From the NCBI GenBank assembly GCA_907163375.1, contig CAJQUW010008951.1, positions 250,501-314,500 on the forward strand: a stretch of DNA of 64,000 nt, in the 5' to 3' direction. The stretch comes from Prostheceraeus crozeri (taxonomy: Eukaryota > Platyhelminthes > Polycladida > Euryleptidae). How positions within the stretch are numbered: the stretch's first letter is position 1; each line of letters opens with the position of its first letter. Position numbers and translations under genes: made by a program. This document shows, piece by piece, positions 11,346-23,139 of the stretch. The notes under the pieces were generated by a model. That model did no database searches, had not been told where the DNA came from, and worked only from the letters and a program-made list of their open reading frames with translations.

Positions 11346-12660
11346 ATGTGCATTGATAATCTAGCTTTCATAGTCAAGAGCCACCATGTATGGTGATCCT
11401 TATGACATTATGACCATGTTTAGTCTCAGGCTTAAACTAAAAACATTTGTTGCTATTTTAAAAAATGGGAAATTTGGTTTTGTCCTTTTGCATTCCTGAA
11501 TTTGAATGCATTCTGTCCGATTCTCGGGATTAAAAAAATAGCCTTGAATCTCATAATATACTATCAATGGTGTCCTCCTGATAAATAGAGTCAAAAATTT
11601 AAGAACCATATTGACGAGCATTGTAGGACGAGGCGAAGTGTCTATGACTGCTAATGAATTTAATTATAAAATTGCTCATGTCTGAGGACCCTATCTTCTG
11701 GCCAGGTGATCTAGCAATCTGCAATCTTTTATGATTTTTGATGATGTTATAATGTTGATGAATTAAAACATAAATGAATAACATTAGATATATACTTGAA
11801 ATGTAGTTTTCTAGCCGTTTGCAAAACTGAAAGTATTGCTTCAATTTTCTCATGCATAACTGTCAAGAATATCAAAAGCTCAATTTTCTCCATTTCTGCC
11901 GATTCAAAATCATACAATATCAACATTTTAAAAAGTTCAGTTAACAATTCAACTGCTTCGATCAAAAAAATTACTGGAAAATTGACAATACTCAGTCAAA
12001 CAAACGAAGGCAAAACTTATCAGTCTTATCAGAGGAAAATTGATGTCTGTTACAAAGGGAATAATAATGCAGATGTACGTAAACAGTTTCTTTTGAAGTT
12101 TATTCATTTACAATTATCGCTTGATTCTTAAATCGATGCAAAGTTGACGCTGCAGAATTCAAAGTTTTACTGGCGTTGAGAAATTAGCGTTTGTGATGTG
12201 TCTTGCGCATAACATATTCCATCTTATTTCCTTTCCCTATTTAATCGTTGAAAAGCAGTCTCACTTTTGATTTCGAATCCTGTAAAGCTTTAAAATCGGG
12301 CACAATCATATTCAAGGAATTCTTCATGTGTTTGATGTCTCTTAGAGATCGAGGTTGAACTGAACTCTCGTCGTCAATTGCATGATGACTTTCAAAGACA
12401 TGTGTGTTTACATGGGATCTATAGACTCCAATTCTAAAACTCCACTCAAATTTCCCCATGCTTCTTTCATTTTCGAATGATTGAAGCGTTTAACACAAAC
12501 GTATTAAAAAAAGAGTTTTAGACAGGTGGAGGTGTTCGCTTGTAGCTGTATGATTACGGCTGACACCAGTAGGCCTGTGATATGTTATAAAAGAGCATTT
12601 TATTAATTTGAATACATAAATAACTTGATAGGAAATAGCTTAGGCAACGAACCGCATTAT
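11346..12660. other. non-coding, no recognised element
   Basis: Holds a 111-codon frame (11796-12131, plus) rich in Ser, Ile and Lys and overlapped by equally long minus-strand frames. That pattern suggests AT-rich chance reading rather than a gene. Confidence 0.35.
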
Positions 12661-13050
12661 TCCCATCCATTAAATTTGTGCAACGGCTGTAAGTTGAATC
12701 CGGATCGGACCCAAAAATTTTGCCGAACACAATCTGAAGAAGATTACATTGGAATACCGAATTACTGCGATCGTGGAGAATACATTTCCCAATATTTGGG
12801 CGAGGGTCTTGGTAGAGGGAATGAAATGAACAGAAGCTTATTTGCATCGGTTCGCTACATCACTGTAATGCACAAGTCAACGAAATATATGCATTTTTAC
12901 AAATTTGCAAAGCATGTGTACAAAAGTATTATAATTTCATAAGTCCGAGAAAAGGCCCAAATATTCAGCCAGATCTTGAAATAATTTTGTAAATCCGGCC
13001 CGAACCCGAATTCAGGTTGGGTCGAGTTCGAACACGTCTAATCCGGAGTG
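12661..13050. mobile_element. hAT-associated repeat relic
   Basis: The run ATTACTGCGAT followed by ACATTTCCCAATA (12763-12799) recurs with a few changes at 25291-25328, inside the hAT relic of the 25-27 kb region. Degenerate CCCGA/TCGGG repeats near 12990-13040 match the CCCGAAC repeats at 25167-25260. No transposase is readable here. It is either a non-autonomous relative or a badly decayed copy of the same family. Confidence 0.5.
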
Positions 13051-13802
13051 AGAACCGCGACCAGTCTCGCCCCCAGTGATTTCGATTTAAAGGCTCGGAC
13101 CCTGCCAGCGGCCAGGGTTTTTCAAACTCAGCAACCATTTGGATGCAGCTGAAAATGATGCTTTAATAATCAATTATCAAATTTAAAATTCACTCATTAT
13201 GTTTTCATGGTCAGAACAAAGACATACGAGTATTCATAGGCACATATAGATAGCCATGAGCTAAACGCAATTTTTGATGAATATGATAAGTGTGTAATTC
13301 ATACATATATTGAAGCATGTGCATGCTTTTCAAAACGCAACTATGCGACTCGCGCCGGCAGAGGAAATTGCTATGCCATCACCAACTTATCCCGCCAACA
13401 AAATCCAGCAAAAACTCGCAGTGTAGTTTTCCATGACTTGCTCTGTGCAGAGCGCAGTTGTTTTGAATTCCTTTTATGAATCATATACTTAGCCATAAGC
13501 CGCAAATGAAATTCCAGCACATCATTTTCAATCGCAATTGGCATGCACAATATACCACAAGCCGTAAGCCATGAGCCATAAGGACAGGGTTGAGCACGAT
13601 TAATCGGCACGCGACTTTTCTCAAGCTTGTTGTTTCCTAGTTATGTATCATTCCATACAAATGCAATAGAGGTCTTGGTTGATATCCAGATTTAATTTAT
13701 TTTCCACTATTTGATCACTAAATCCAAATAAAATAACACACCTTCTGTCTTTAATATATGATGTTATTTCAAATCATCATGTTATTTTAGTTGAGTGCGA
13801 TC
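13051..13802. other. non-coding, no recognised element
   Basis: A moderately GC-richer patch near 13040-13130 grades into AT-rich DNA. A 79-codon minus frame (13371-13610) has no recognisable domain and covers short repeats of GCCATAAGCC type. Confidence 0.35.
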
Positions 13803-13810
13803 CTTTAGAC

Positions 13811-14541
13811 CAGTGATTCCCACCCTTGTATGATTTGTTACCCATACTTTTCTTTGAAATTGTCTCATTCATTACCCCCACGGAGGACTAACATCACTAT
13901 CAAATTATTAAGTGTCTAATATTATTTCAATTTTTTCATTATTTCAACAGTTTCAATCTTGTTGATAGAAGCAATGATAGACAAAGCACTTTATATGCCT
14001 CAAAATATTAAATTTTTTCCTTCAAGTAGCTAGCCAGGCTCATTAATATGTAGAAAAATAAAAGCGAGTACAATAGAACGAGTTACAACTGTACGAATTG
14101 TGTAGAACTGCACCTTAAAAACCCTGACATTGACTTTTGAATTGCGGCGAATTTTCGCTGCTTTATGGAGGGATTTTTTTAATATTTTTATTCGCTGTTT
14201 GTGGAGGGATTAACGAAAACCAGGATGCTCATTTTTAATCAAACAGAACAAGACAGTGTCACAAGTGCTAACTCATTGTGTTCTTGTTGCTTACTCAACA
14301 AGCTAATTAAATCGTACATAATCCTCTACGCTATGGAACTGTGTATCTACGCATCTAAACGCGGAACAACATGGAACAGGGAAGGAGTACACATGACCAC
14401 ATGGCCACAAGTGAACCACCTATAGAAACGTAGTCTAAGAAAGATATACATAAATTGTGAGAGGTGTTCCCATTACTCGAGAAAATTGGCAGATTACCCC
14501 TGTGAGGTAATTTACCGCTAGGTTACTTAGGTAAGCCACTG
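13811..14541. mobile_element. non-autonomous hAT-type transposon
   Basis: The element is flanked on both sides by the exact 8-bp duplication CTTTAGAC (13803-13810 and 14542-14549), the size made by hAT transposases. Its ends are short imperfect inverted repeats: CAGTGATTCCCACC on the left and, inverted, CAGTGGCTTACC on the right. It is 731 bp long and has no transposase motif. The 74-codon frame at 14201-14425 is not recognised. The intact duplication suggests moderate age. Confidence 0.85.
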
Positions 14542-14549
14542 CTTTAGAC

Positions 14550-15808
14550 CATCAATAATAAGAAAAATAATGTTGATCACAACAACAAATTGCATGGAGA
14601 AAATTTTAACCTAATCCTATTTCAATAAGCGACCCTCAAGTCACAAGAAAATGTTGAGCTTCAATTACATTATTCTGGTCATGATAAATTTGATAAACGT
14701 GTCATTTGTGATGCATAGTTATGATTTTGATGGGTCAAAATAATGTCATCAAGCTCACTCTACGTAATCGATAGCAAAATATTTCACTATACGTCGACCA
14801 ATGGTTGGTTGCTTGTATATCCTCAATAAATACCAAGTCAGTGATACTATCTCTAAATTCATCGAAATTTCTGTTAATGTTTCAGTAGTACTTATGATTA
14901 AAGCAGTCAATCATATTATATAATCAGTAATTCGGTAAAGGCCTATTTATTTATGACAGTGCTTATGCGATATTTCATTCTATTATAGTTACATGATTAT
15001 CAAATCACTATCATTGTCATTTTGAATAAGTGAATTACCATTTTTTCATTTCGCTTTGTCAGTAATTGTTGAAACATAATTTACATTAGGTCTACATATA
15101 ATCGCATGTTTGAAAAATTCATTTAGTTGATGTTCTAGATTTTATCGAAGATTGAGAGGAATATAAAAAGAAAATCTCAGATTTCACTTAGTCATATATT
15201 CGAAGTGAATATGCTATAAAATGTATCGAATCGATTTTCATGTAATAATGGGTTAATTTTCCTTGGGCTACTTTCCATTGTTACTATGGCGACTGCTAGT
15301 GCTCCCTGATCTAAGAATTCAAAGTTCGTGCATGAAGAGGTGGCATCAGAAATTTGTCTGCGACTAAAGACTGAAACGATGAATAAAGAGCAAATTCTTC
15401 ACTTCAACATTTGAAACTGACATCAAATGATTCGAAGTAGGTTGCTTTCATTCGCTTCTGTGCTCTTGAAGTCGAAATGTCCGATGTAATCAAAGAATAA
15501 AATCTATTAACAGAAAGATTCAAAAAGTAATAGAATATTTCTTTCTCGGCTTATTGATCACTCCAGTGCGAATCCACTCAACACCATAAAACCAAAATCA
15601 TTTTACAACATTGGCCTCGGTGGCTCGGAAGCTACCATCGAATCAGCCGTCCGCTTCGCCATCAGGGCAAATTTTCGGCATAGCTAAAACACTTTTACTA
15701 AAATTCCTTTTTTCCTATTTCTTAAGACCTGATAACGCCGAGAGAATTCTGTTTATGTAATTAAATGAAGCGTTTCTCAATGGTTGGCTCTTCATGATTC
15801 TGCTACTA
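14550..15808. other. non-coding, no recognised element
   Basis: AT-rich. No long frames or repeat ends were recognised. A short GC-richer patch lies at 15613-15680. Confidence 0.4.
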
Positions 15809-16012
15809 CACTGTAAATCGCTGGATACGAAAATTACATACAAACGTATACCAAAATCACATACAATTTGAAAGTAACATCTGATACGAGATTCTCGTAT
15901 GTTTACAGAGATCTGGTATGTTTTTCATACGAAATCTCACTTACTTTCGTATGTGATTGGTATGTAGCGATACGAACTATTCTGAACAGAGTTTATTCGC
16001 AAACATGTTTCT

Positions 16013-16662
16013 GTGGCGTCGGTGGCCACCATACTCTCCATACAAGCTCTATTCAATAGATCACAAAGATTGACTAGTGACCCCCTTGACCGTGAGAACA
16101 ATAAAAATATCGTTCGTGAAATCTTCGTACAAAATGGATATCACCCGAAGCAAATTGAAAGAATATTTGAAAAAAGTCCTAAAAGAAAAAAAATGAAAAT
16201 GAAGACAGTGAAAAAGTAGATATGTACTGGAAATTACCCTTCATCAGTAGTACTTTGAGCGAAATAAAATCCAAGGTCAAGCAAATAAATAGAAGTTTAG
16301 AAAAAATCACGCTGAAAGTTGCCATCACCACCTTGAAAAGTCAAAACTTTGTAAAAAATTAAGACGGAATTCCTTTTGACGAATGCTCTTCCCTCGTATA
16401 CAAATACTCTTGTGAGCTATGCAATAAAAGCTACTTCGGAGAGACTCGTCGCCATTTGCACAAAAGAATTAACGAACACCTTAAAGGACGACCACCATCC
16501 GAAATTTCAATGCACGAGCATATACCAAAGAAAGAAAATTTCAAAATAATGATGAAAACGCTATACACTAAAATTGCTGAATCGCTATACATCAAATCTT
16601 TCACCAACAAGAATCAACTGATGAACAACGACATCCAATCAGAGCCACTTTTACTTTATTGA
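16013..16662 (+). pseudogene. PLE protein C-terminus with GIY-YIG endonuclease
   Basis: The first part reads ALFNRSQRLTSD and NGYHPKQIERIF, the linker that follows the reverse transcriptase in Penelope proteins. A later part reads YWKLPFISSTLSEIK, then VYKYSCELCNKSYFGET and RRHLHKRINEHLKG. The last is the GIY-YIG endonuclease core with the Cys pair, the G-x-T loop and the catalytic Arg and His of the R-x(6)-EH region. The GIY-YIG motif itself is relaxed to VYKYSC and SYFGET, as is usual in PLEs. The reading is nearly continuous but broken by a small number of changes. The usual protein is over 600 residues, so only the last third is here. Confidence 0.85.
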
Positions 16663-16719
16663 TTTTCCAGTGATTGTAAATTTGCATAAAAACTAACTCT
16701 TTATTGTATTTTATCTCTA

Positions 16720-16764
16720 TGCACTGATGATGGTGGCCACCGACGCCACAGAAACATGTTTGCG
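16720..16764 (+). ncRNA. hammerhead ribozyme motif in PLE terminal repeat
   Basis: All conserved boxes are present in order. Stem I strand TGCA is followed by CTGATGA (16724-16730), then stem II TG-GTGGC / GCCACA with a one-base bulge and a 7-base loop. Next come GAA (16751-16753), the palindromic stem III ACATGT, the cleavage-site base T (16760) and stem I strand TGCG (16761-16764). Minimal hammerheads with a tiny palindromic stem III are established for Penelope-like elements, where they are thought to act as dimers or within tandem copies. The inverted 5' copy at 15989-16032 has lost the CTGATGA box, so only the downstream motif looks functional. Confidence 0.75.
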
Positions 16765-17148
16765 AATAAACTCTGTTCAAAATTTACGGCTTCTCTCTCT
16801 CAAAACGAACTATTCTATCTGTGATTGGCTGTTTTACACTGAAATACGAGTTGTTGGCATGTTTTATATACGAGACCCGATGCAAATTCATCCTTATTCG
16901 TATGCCTGTGGCATGTATTTGGTATGTGCAGCTTTAAGTCACATAGCAAGAAATATGTGTATTAAATACTACTGTCAAATAATACTTTCAGTAATACCAG
17001 TCGTGAATATTTTTTGTTTGATGGAGTGGTATTTAACTAGATTAGAGTTATTGTGAACTTAATGCTCCACGAGATTGTCGTCGTTGCTACGTGTCTAGCA
17101 ACATTAACAGGACGCTTAGTTAGCTCTACTTTATGAGCCAAGTTGATA

Positions 17149-18574
17149 CAGTGGTGGCCATAAATTTCAGACCACGTAGATGGCCATAAATTTAGGACCA
17201 CAATGCAAGTAACTAGTTAAGTTATGATGAGCTTGTAATTAAATCCCTCTTTAGAAGTTTGAAAACTAATGAATTCCACCACTTTTTATTATGAGCATAA
17301 TAAAATAATCAATATTTGGTGGTTCCACCACCAGCTTTTATCACTGCGGCAATTCTTCTGGGCATTGATGCCACCAAGTATTGACACAAGTCGGATGATA
17401 TTTCTAACACCCATGCTTCTCGAATAGCATTTTGAAGATCACTCAATGTGGAGGGAGACTTCTTCGACACTCTGACTTTGACGGATTGCCAGAGGTTCTC
17501 GATTGGATTCAGGTCTGGTGAGTTACCAGGCCAATCGAGACCCTCGATGTTGTTGGTAGAAAGCCATGTTGTCACTGATGCCGCTTTATGGCATGGAGCA
17601 GAGTCATGCTGAAATATTTCGCAGTTGTGACAATTCATGAAGGTTGTCAGCTTCTCCTGCAATACTTCTACGTACTTGGATTGATTCATCCTTTCGTTTC
17701 TTGCCATAAACGTGAGACCTCCACGACCTTGACCACTGAAGCATCCCCACACCATTATCTCGCAGGAGGATGCTTTACTGTTGGAGTCACAAATCGAGGA
17801 TTGTAGCGCTCTCCGCTAGGTCGTCGAACAGGACCAGACCGTTTGAACAACTGAAGAGTTGACTCGTCGGACCAAAGAACTTTTCTCCATTGATCCATCG
17901 TCCAATTCTTATAGCGTCGTGCCCATGCAAGTCGAGATTTCTACATTCTTGCGGTTAGTAATGGTTTTCTCGCGGATCTGTACGAGCGAAGATTCATATG
18001 AGCCAAATGTCTACGAACAGATCTGGGAGATAACACAGTTCCATGATCAGCTTACACTTTGGAAACAGAATTGCTTGAAATGAATGGTTGATTTTGGACT
18101 TCTCGGCGGATAAGGCGGTTATCCCTCAAAGTAGTTTTCTTCGGTGCACCTGATCGTGGACGGTCACTTAAGGATTTCACTTCGCGATACTTCACATTGG
18201 CTTGATGTACAGCAGTCTTTGATACATTGAATGTGTTCGCAATATAACGTTCACTACGACCATTTTCATGGTAGGCGACTATCTGCACTCTCACAGTTGG
18301 CTTGATGCTCTTTGCTTTGCCCATTCTCGGATTGTGACAGCTAATCGGTGAGCATTTGTATTTATCCGTTGGAATGTCTTTCAACCAGGAGAGTGGGCGT
18401 CGCTAAACAAAGTTGTGAATTGTAGCTATCTATGAGAAGAATGGTGAGTGACTCATCGTGTCACTAAGACTTTGATGGCTGTAAAAACAAAAGTATGGAG
18501 CAGTAACAGAAGTTGCTAAGTGGTCTTAAATTGATCGCCAAATCTACGTGGTCTTAAGTTAATGGCCACCGCTG
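17149..18574 (-). mobile_element. Tc1-family DNA transposon
   Basis: Complete in length (1426 bp), with inverted repeats of about 55 bp that begin CAGTGGTGGCCATAAATTT at the left end, with a matching complement at the right. Both ends share ACCACGTAGAT. TA duplications lie at 17147-17148 and 18575-18576. A minus-strand transposase gene fills it. Inserted inside the TA-flanked element at 15809-19077, so it is the younger of the two. Confidence 0.93.
17309..18324 (-). pseudogene. Tc1 transposase with frameshifts
   Basis: The start MGKAKSIKPTVR (18324) leads into a paired-like helix-turn-helix region (RYIANTFNVSKTAVHQ) and the basic linker RPRSGAPKKTT. The middle reads QWRKVLWSDESTLQLF with the first catalytic Asp. 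The C-terminal 148 residues start MVWGCFSGQGRGGL and contain QHDSAPCHKA (second Asp) and WPGNSPDLNPIENLW (catalytic Glu). That is the DD34E pattern of Tc1. All three catalytic residues survive. At least two frame breaks are visible, one just upstream of MVWGCFSG (near 17757) and one near 17940-18052, so this copy is inactive but only mildly decayed. Confidence 0.92.
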
Positions 18575-19079
18575 TAAACATCGGTTCATTCAAACGATAT
18601 CGTTCGTACAATCATGTTGACTTATATATCTCAAACATAACTATTTTTGCGTTCATGAATTATAATGTGTTTTTATTTCGGATTGATAATATGCTTAGTT
18701 CCAAAATTACATAATGCATAATTGTTGATGGTCAAATACTTATTGATTATTTATGAAATGCCTTAGACTTACGTGTATCAAAATCGAATTCAGTATTGAA
18801 GGTATGACTCTTGAATATCATTGTCTCACTACTTACAGAATAGTAGTAACATTAGTGTGATCTTTATTGACAAAAGGCCTTAAATCAAGATAGTTTGGAC
18901 ATGATTTATGCTTTCCTTCAACATTGTGCTGGTATGGCTTTAGTATGTAAAGCATACCACATTTGAAATAACATGCGAAAAGCATACAAATATATACCAA
19001 GAGAATACAGAAATATACCAAAAAAGTATTTTGGTATGCATCCTTCGTATGTGATTGGTATTGAGCGATTTACAGTGTA

Positions 19080-21364
19080 AAGTTGCTAATTAAGCATGAT
19101 GGTGTGTTTGATCCAAGTTTTGAACTTCTTCATAAGGTTATCTTTCAATAGTTCATTTTGAAATTGTTCCAAAAATAAGGAAAGTGACATTTTGTCAGAT
19201 TTTCTGTGCCGTTAACACTAGTTCCACTGAGAAAGGGTGCTTTTCGCTCCCCTGGCGAATTTTTGAACATCTTTTAGACCAAGCAGCCCATGGCCACCAG
19301 ATTTCTATTAAATTACATTTTACGTATTATGCAACTTTTGACAGAAGGATGATAAATTCGCCACAATACTTTTGGCGTGAGAGCTATTTTAAAATTTAAA
19401 TGTTTGGAAGGTGTTGGCTGATCTCGGTATATATTCACTTCTAGTGTATATTTATTCTTGATGAAATACGTTGCATATAATCGAATAATATTATAAATCC
19501 ATATAATTACATAATGGATTCTTCCTATAAATATAGAGATACTCACAAATGCAAAATCTTTAAATTTGAAATTATCTGCTTAGTATGTATGCATATTTGA
19601 AATTCAAATTGCAAAGATGATTCTTTTATTATTTTGTTCTTTTTTATTTCTGCATCTGATCAGCAATTATTGAAATTTTCCAGAATCATATTGCTTTTAG
19701 TATCAGTGTCTCGATAAAAGTCTCCGAATCGGGTTGTTTCTTCACCTGTAGAAACTAAATACTAAAATGTGCGATTCTAATGATATTTGCATTGAACTAA
19801 AAGTTTGATTGTTTGACCTTCGACTTCATCTTATACAATGATGTAATCTCAGAGCGATGAATAATCATCGCTTTATTAGCCACCATGACCAGATCTTTCG
19901 ATGAGCGTATGGTTTATTAGTTTTTGTTGTCATTTTCCATTTCAAATAGTGATCTAATAGAACTTTGTTAAAAATTGGCGGTTTTTTGACTTTCACCTCA
20001 GCCCAGGACATTAGAAATAAAACTGATGCTATTTTTCTGAATCCCCTTTCAATGCCTATTCGATTGATATGTGGTTTAGCAAAATTGGTTCGGTAGTTAC
20101 GGAGATCACCGGGGGCGAGGGTTAAGCCACATTTGAAGGTTCCTAGAATTGTAGAATATCATTTCACAGATATATTGGATCGAGTGCTTTTGAAAGAAAA
20201 TCTTCCACACTGCATACGCATTTGTTTTAGAAAGATTCCGTGCACGCAAATCAATCTCATTTCTAAGCATGCAGTTTTCTACTCAAACTTGGCTTCCACT
20301 ATAATCAACCATTTTAGAATGGTAAATAACTATATTCAAGGGGACTTGCAACTGAAAGGGGACGTATCTGTCACCTCACACCGAGATCTCGAGCACTTCA
20401 GCTCTCATTACGGATAAAGTCAAAGATCAAACATGGTAAAAGTATCAACATGGTAACACAGTTGCCTTCTAATTGATATTAAATTAAAAGAAGCAGATCA
20501 ATCATGATTTTTGATTATAATTACTTGGTATGCATTTGACAATATTGACGACATTAATTAACACCGACTTTTTGGAATACATTCACATACAGTTCCCTCA
20601 AGATCAACAAAGCTGTTACACAATGCATTTCAGTATGTTCAAATATGCACATGATTAATGAGTTGTGTGGTATGCTTCTATTTCGGAGATGCAATGGATT
20701 CTCAGACTATTCAATGGATCTCGTATTAAACTGCTTCTTGGCTCAGAATTCATTCCCTATTTCGGAAAAAGACGAATCAGTTAATCAAAAGGCATTTATT
20801 GAAACTATAATGCCATCATCAATGATATAAAAGAAGAAGAATTATTCAAAAGAAAGAAAGTCTTAATATAGTTGAAGCTCAATCAGTTTCTTTATCAAGT
20901 TGGCCTCTCACCATCTAATATTTGCTTCGTCAACATCGTTACTAATAATTCCTTTGAAAGAAGAGTTTTCTGCTTAGATATTGATGACTTGTTTTCTCAT
21001 ATACGCTCAGATAAGATAGAACCGATGACTTCTTTCCTGTATTGATAAGAGACATTCCTGCATAACGAGATGAAATTATCTTGGAGGGCAGTCAGTCAAT
21101 TTGCATGGCAGTTATATTTTCTGTTGCTAAACGATAGCGTAGCATTCAGAATAGTCACAGCGGTGAAAAAAGGATGTTTAAATATCAGTCAATTTTGACT
21201 TACAGCATGTAAAGCATGGGCATAGGGTAAATATAGAAGCAGCCTCAAACTTAGGGTTCATACAACTACAGTAGTACAAACAGAAATATGGTTGCTAACT
21301 TCTAACACCCTATCTTCCACCTGCTTCAAGAGGCTTCGTCTACTATCGAGGTACATTTTATAAT
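19080..21364. other. non-coding, no recognised element
   Basis: AT-rich DNA. The longest frame (20133-20417, 94 codons, plus) has no recognisable domain. No inverted-repeat ends or tandem arrays seen. Confidence 0.4.
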
Positions 21365-21990
21365 CAATTGCATGTCGAATCGAAGATTCCGTTGGTGATC
21401 TTTCAAAACAGTGTGAGGTTTTTAGGAGTTACGATGGACAGTGATTTGAAGTGGAAAAGTCATATCCAGCTGATTGAACGAAAATGTGCTCAACGCATCT
21501 ATATTCTGCGGAGAATTAAATCTTTTACCAGCGACGAGGAATTCTTGATGATATTCAATAGAATCATAAGATCTATCATGGAGTATGCCTGCCCTGCCTT
21601 CATCGGACTTTCTCAAGAACAATCACACTCCTTACAGAAAATTCAAAGACGATGCCTAAAAATCAAGGGCATTACTATATCTGAAGATCTTTCCTCGAGA
21701 AGGTCTCGCTTGTCGCTGAACATTCTGCGAGATATTTCCAATGCCAAATCTCTGCTGCATTTTCTGAATCCAGTGTTTCTACCAAGTGGTCCCATCTCAG
21801 TGCCTTTTTGCAGAACTTCCTTGTGTCGCAATTCTTTTTTACCATCAGTGTGTATAATCGCGTCATCTGCACTTCATGATTGAGTCACTTACTTTATTTT
21901 ATGATTTTTAAATCGCAATTTGTACCTTAATTTTTTGATTGCCATTTCAAGAATGAATAAACGTTTCTCTCTCTCTCTCTCTCTCTCTTG
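21365..21990 (+). mobile_element. 5'-truncated LINE of the CR1/Jockey group
   Basis: A fragment of the reverse transcriptase C-terminus is followed by a short A/T-rich 3' end and a (TC)n tail at 21967-21988. A 5' truncation and a simple-repeat tail are typical of LINE insertions. I found no convincing target duplication. Confidence 0.8.
21368..21883 (+). pseudogene. LINE reverse transcriptase, C-terminal fragment
   Basis: The frame of 171 codons reads VRFLGVTMDSDLKWKSHI, then RIYILRRIKSF, IRSIMEYACPAF and LQKIQRRCLKIKG. This is the thumb and connection region of non-LTR reverse transcriptases ('FLGVxxDxxLxWxxHI ... YACPVW ... lekiQkralrii'). The ending RTSLCRNSFLPS resembles the 'RT-x-R-x-NSFFP' tail of CR1/Rex1-type proteins. 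The fragment is open throughout, so decay is modest, but the polymerase core and endonuclease are missing. The first Met is incidental. Confidence 0.85.
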
Positions 21991-23139
21991 CACACGTTTG
22001 CTAATCGTATTGTTATGTGATATCTGTGTATTGTATACTGTCTATGAGGACCATGTAATCCTGACTGCAATGATTTTACCATATAGAATCACACTACAAT
22101 GCCTCTGTGAGCATGTTTGAATTCGAATTGCAATCATTGACTATCAGCCTCGGCTGTCGTCCTTGCCTCGTCCTTGCATAGTCATTGCAGTCCTCTCAAG
22201 CATACTCGCGGTGATGCATTGAGCATGAATCGGAGGAATAATCTATGATCAAGCTTCTTCATCTCACTTTGAATGAGCGTATACATTGAGTTTATTTCTA
22301 TGTATGATTTGCGTTTCTTGTGATTTCAAGTACATTCATTTCCTACGACTAGCCATTACTAAACAGGCGAAACTGGCCCGGAATCCCGGAATAAATTAAC
22401 GACTTTTCCTTGAATCTCTTCTTCATTTGTGTTATTTCCGTTTTGATGGTTCTTAATTTCTATCACATACCTAGCAAAAAAGTAAAATAGAATTCTGAAC
22501 ATATCATACGTTGATATTTTTAAGTCTATATAAGCTTGAAATTATTGAAATTTTTATCCTTTTTCATGTAGAACTTTATAAATAACGGCAATCTTCAATA
22601 AAGCAGCTTGACTTATCATCATTTTTTAGTATGAATATAACATGCAGCTCAGAGATAATTTTATTCTATTAGAGTTTAATCAGTTTATCTTCTGAATAAA
22701 GAACTTGTATTCGAAAAATGATTATACACGAATTACAATATACAGTATGCACGAACATTATATTTAAGCAAAAGCTAAGTACAATGCAACGCACGCCCGA
22801 CATCGAAAAAATCCTAGCCTTGACGACCACCTCGGTAGAAATAATTTCATCGATCGAAGTCGACTTCGGCTTCGCTATAAACTTGGCATTGACATAGGCC
22901 TCATCATCGACAAATGTCTTCACCAAACGTCGGTCTCGACCGCGATAGAAATGTCTTGGCCTTGATTTCACTCAAGGCCTCAATCAACATGATTATATTA
23001 CTTTGCAATAAAATCACATTACACGCCTCCCTCGAAGAAAAAATGTAATTTTCGTGTAAATGACTGAAAATATGTGAACCTATGTCAATGGTCCACTGTG
23101 CAAGTGTACTCATAAATGCATGTAATCTGTATTGTCCAC
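21991..23139. other. non-coding, with a palindrome-rich patch
   Basis: A 100-codon minus frame (22669-22971) covers a patch of locally higher GC with short palindromes such as CGAAGTCGACTTCG (near 22855). Its translation shows no domain, and it overlaps another minus frame, so I do not call a gene. Confidence 0.35.

Larger units (their letters stand above)
15984..16804 (+). mobile_element. Penelope-like retroelement, 5'-truncated
   Basis: It is flanked by the exact 12-bp direct repeat ACGAACTATTCT (15972-15983 and 16805-16816), which I read as the target-site duplication. The ends carry about 55 bp of inverted sequence (15984-16032 against 16732-16783). In between lies the C-terminal part of a PLE protein with its GIY-YIG endonuclease. 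A hammerhead motif sits in the downstream arm. The reverse-transcriptase core is absent. The structure matches known PLE insertions, which often carry partial inverted or direct pseudo-LTRs. Confidence 0.88.
15809..19077. mobile_element. TA-flanked DNA transposon hosting two later insertions
   Basis: The ends CACTGTAAATCGCT (15809) and its exact complement (ending 19077) are each flanked by TA (15807-15808, 19078-19079), as expected for the Tc1/mariner superfamily. Behind the 14-bp perfect TIR the two ends share ATACCAAAATCACATAC-like runs, and TTCGTATGTGATTGGTAT occurs near both ends. The element's own DNA is what remains after removing the PLE (15984-16804) and the Tc1 (17149-18574), about 1 kb. 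It has no transposase motif, so it is probably non-autonomous. Confidence 0.7.

Noticed and set aside
12625-12942. A 105-codon plus frame with several Cys and Asn residues as a host gene
   Set aside because: It overlaps a repeat block shared with the hAT relic at 25.3 kb and a comparable minus-strand frame, so it is more likely transposon debris.
15613-15680. GGCCTCGGTGGCTCGG as a tRNA or SINE head
   Set aside because: The A-box-like run lacks a B box at a suitable distance and no cloverleaf can be drawn.
16013-16059. A short plus frame reading into the left inverted arm of the PLE as a true protein start
   Set aside because: The Met at 16013 lies in the terminal inverted repeat. The PLE protein is 5'-truncated and its real start is missing.
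22669-22971. A 100-codon minus frame as a gene
   Set aside because: No domain, an overlapping minus-strand frame, and local palindromes that account for the stop-poor composition.
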